In this document: piece after piece, positions 19,823 to 20,124 of the stretch | Layout: each line of letters begins with the position of its first letter | Numbering within the stretch: position 1 is the first letter of the stretch | Assembly (NCBI GenBank): GCA_050697555.1 | Contig: JBOHAD010000043.1 | Location: forward strand, 1-20,124 | Length of the DNA: 20,124 bases | Direction: 5' to 3' | Source of the DNA: DASQWP01 sp050697555 | GTDB lineage: Bacteria; Actinomycetota; Thermoleophilia; Gaiellales; Gaiellaceae | The notes under the pieces: generated by a model | Told to the model about the DNA's origin: nothing | Databases searched by the model: none | What the model saw: only the letters and a program-made list of their open reading frames with translations | Translations under genes and position numbers: made by a program

Positions 19823-20124
19823 TGAAGAAATGGCCTTGCCGTCGAACAGCGCCTCGGTTTCCGGCGTGAGGGTCGTTTGTCGCCGCGACAGCGTGGAGCG
19901 GGAGGATGCCGGCGCGCCGGGCGCCCAATCCTCGAGGCGTGGTGCGCTCCGATCCGTCGAAAGAGTGGCTCCGTTTTCGGCGTGCATGCGATGGGACACC
20001 GGCGGGTGAGTCGTGACGAATCACGGCGGCTGTTTGTCTCGGCCCCCGAACGTCGGGCCACGACGGCGACGATCGACACGGGGACCGCGGTCGCGTGGGG
20101 CGTTGTCCTCGCCACGACGGCGGG
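19823..20124. other. Window end, no assignable gene
   Basis: A plus-strand frame opening at ATG 19991 (MGHRRVSRDESRRLFVSAPE) stays open to the window edge. Forty-four codons are too few to identify it, and no clear ribosome-binding site precedes it. Nothing else was recognised on either strand. Confidence 0.25.

Noticed and set aside
19991..20124. N-terminus of a pyridoxamine-phosphate-oxidase-like gene at the window edge
   Set aside because: SRDESRRLFVSAPERRATTA is loosely reminiscent, but the following residues do not fit and the stretch is too short.
1..20124. CRISPR array, rRNA, or tRNA-Sec gene in the window
   Set aside because: No regularly spaced repeats and no rRNA or extended-acceptor tRNA sequence were seen on reading both strands.

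Overview
This window is high-GC DNA with many GTG and TTG starts, dense 4-bp ATGA/GTGA/TTGA gene overlaps, and a principal-type sigma factor. Together with the gene families present, this suggests an Actinomycetota-type bacterium, possibly of the Thermoleophilia (Gaiellales/Solirubrobacterales). That lineage guess is from general impression, not a search. The window alternates between intact operons and gene debris: truncated genes, IS remnants, and duplicated tRNA 3' halves.

Layout. (1) 1-177: an epoxide hydrolase fragment broken at its nucleophile motif and joined to the 3' half of a tRNA-Asp. (2) 127-4507: two identical 45-bp tRNA-Asp 3' halves flank about 4.3 kb. This segment carries a translationally coupled four-gene operon on the minus strand (ABC ATPase, ABC-2 permease, NarL-type histidine kinase, response regulator), and both flanks hold short integrase-tail-like debris. 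(3) 4721-5553: two head-to-head gene stumps, the middle of a transketolase N-terminal subunit and a TOBE-domain tail of an ABC ATPase. (4) 5550-10673: a catabolic locus. Thiamine-dependent 2-oxoacid/acetoin dehydrogenase E1 alpha and beta (minus) are divergent from an IclR regulator, a TIM-barrel isomerase, a quinone oxidoreductase and a VOC protein (plus). The IclR and isomerase genes are frameshifted as read. (5) 10574-12523: a short-chain dehydrogenase with an apparent internal deletion, an IS21 transposase remnant with its terminal repeats, and the tail of a peptide-type solute-binding protein. (6) 12696-16089: the most interesting part, described below. (7) 16710-18924: a zinc-ribbon protein, an IS481 transposase remnant, and an operon of a zinc-ribbon/cold-shock protein with a principal-type sigma factor. 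(8) 19113-20124: two very small ORFs and a histidine-kinase tail.

The highlight is a minus-strand B12-binding-type radical SAM gene (start 14129). Its frame reaches TGA in the context WFC-TGA-AEP and stays open for 20 more codons to a second TGA at 12696. A perfect 7-bp hairpin with an AGUUU loop begins 12 nt after the first TGA, which is the geometry of a bacterial SECIS element. I read it as a selenoprotein with a Cys-Sec-Ala-Glu-Pro tail, matching the CUAEP/CCAEP-tail radical SAM (seleno)protein family as I remember it. It sits 17 nt downstream of an ATP-grasp ligase and is divergent from a NifU/NfuA-like Fe-S carrier. This makes a compact three-gene module of unknown product, and a gene caller using the standard code would truncate the selenoprotein.
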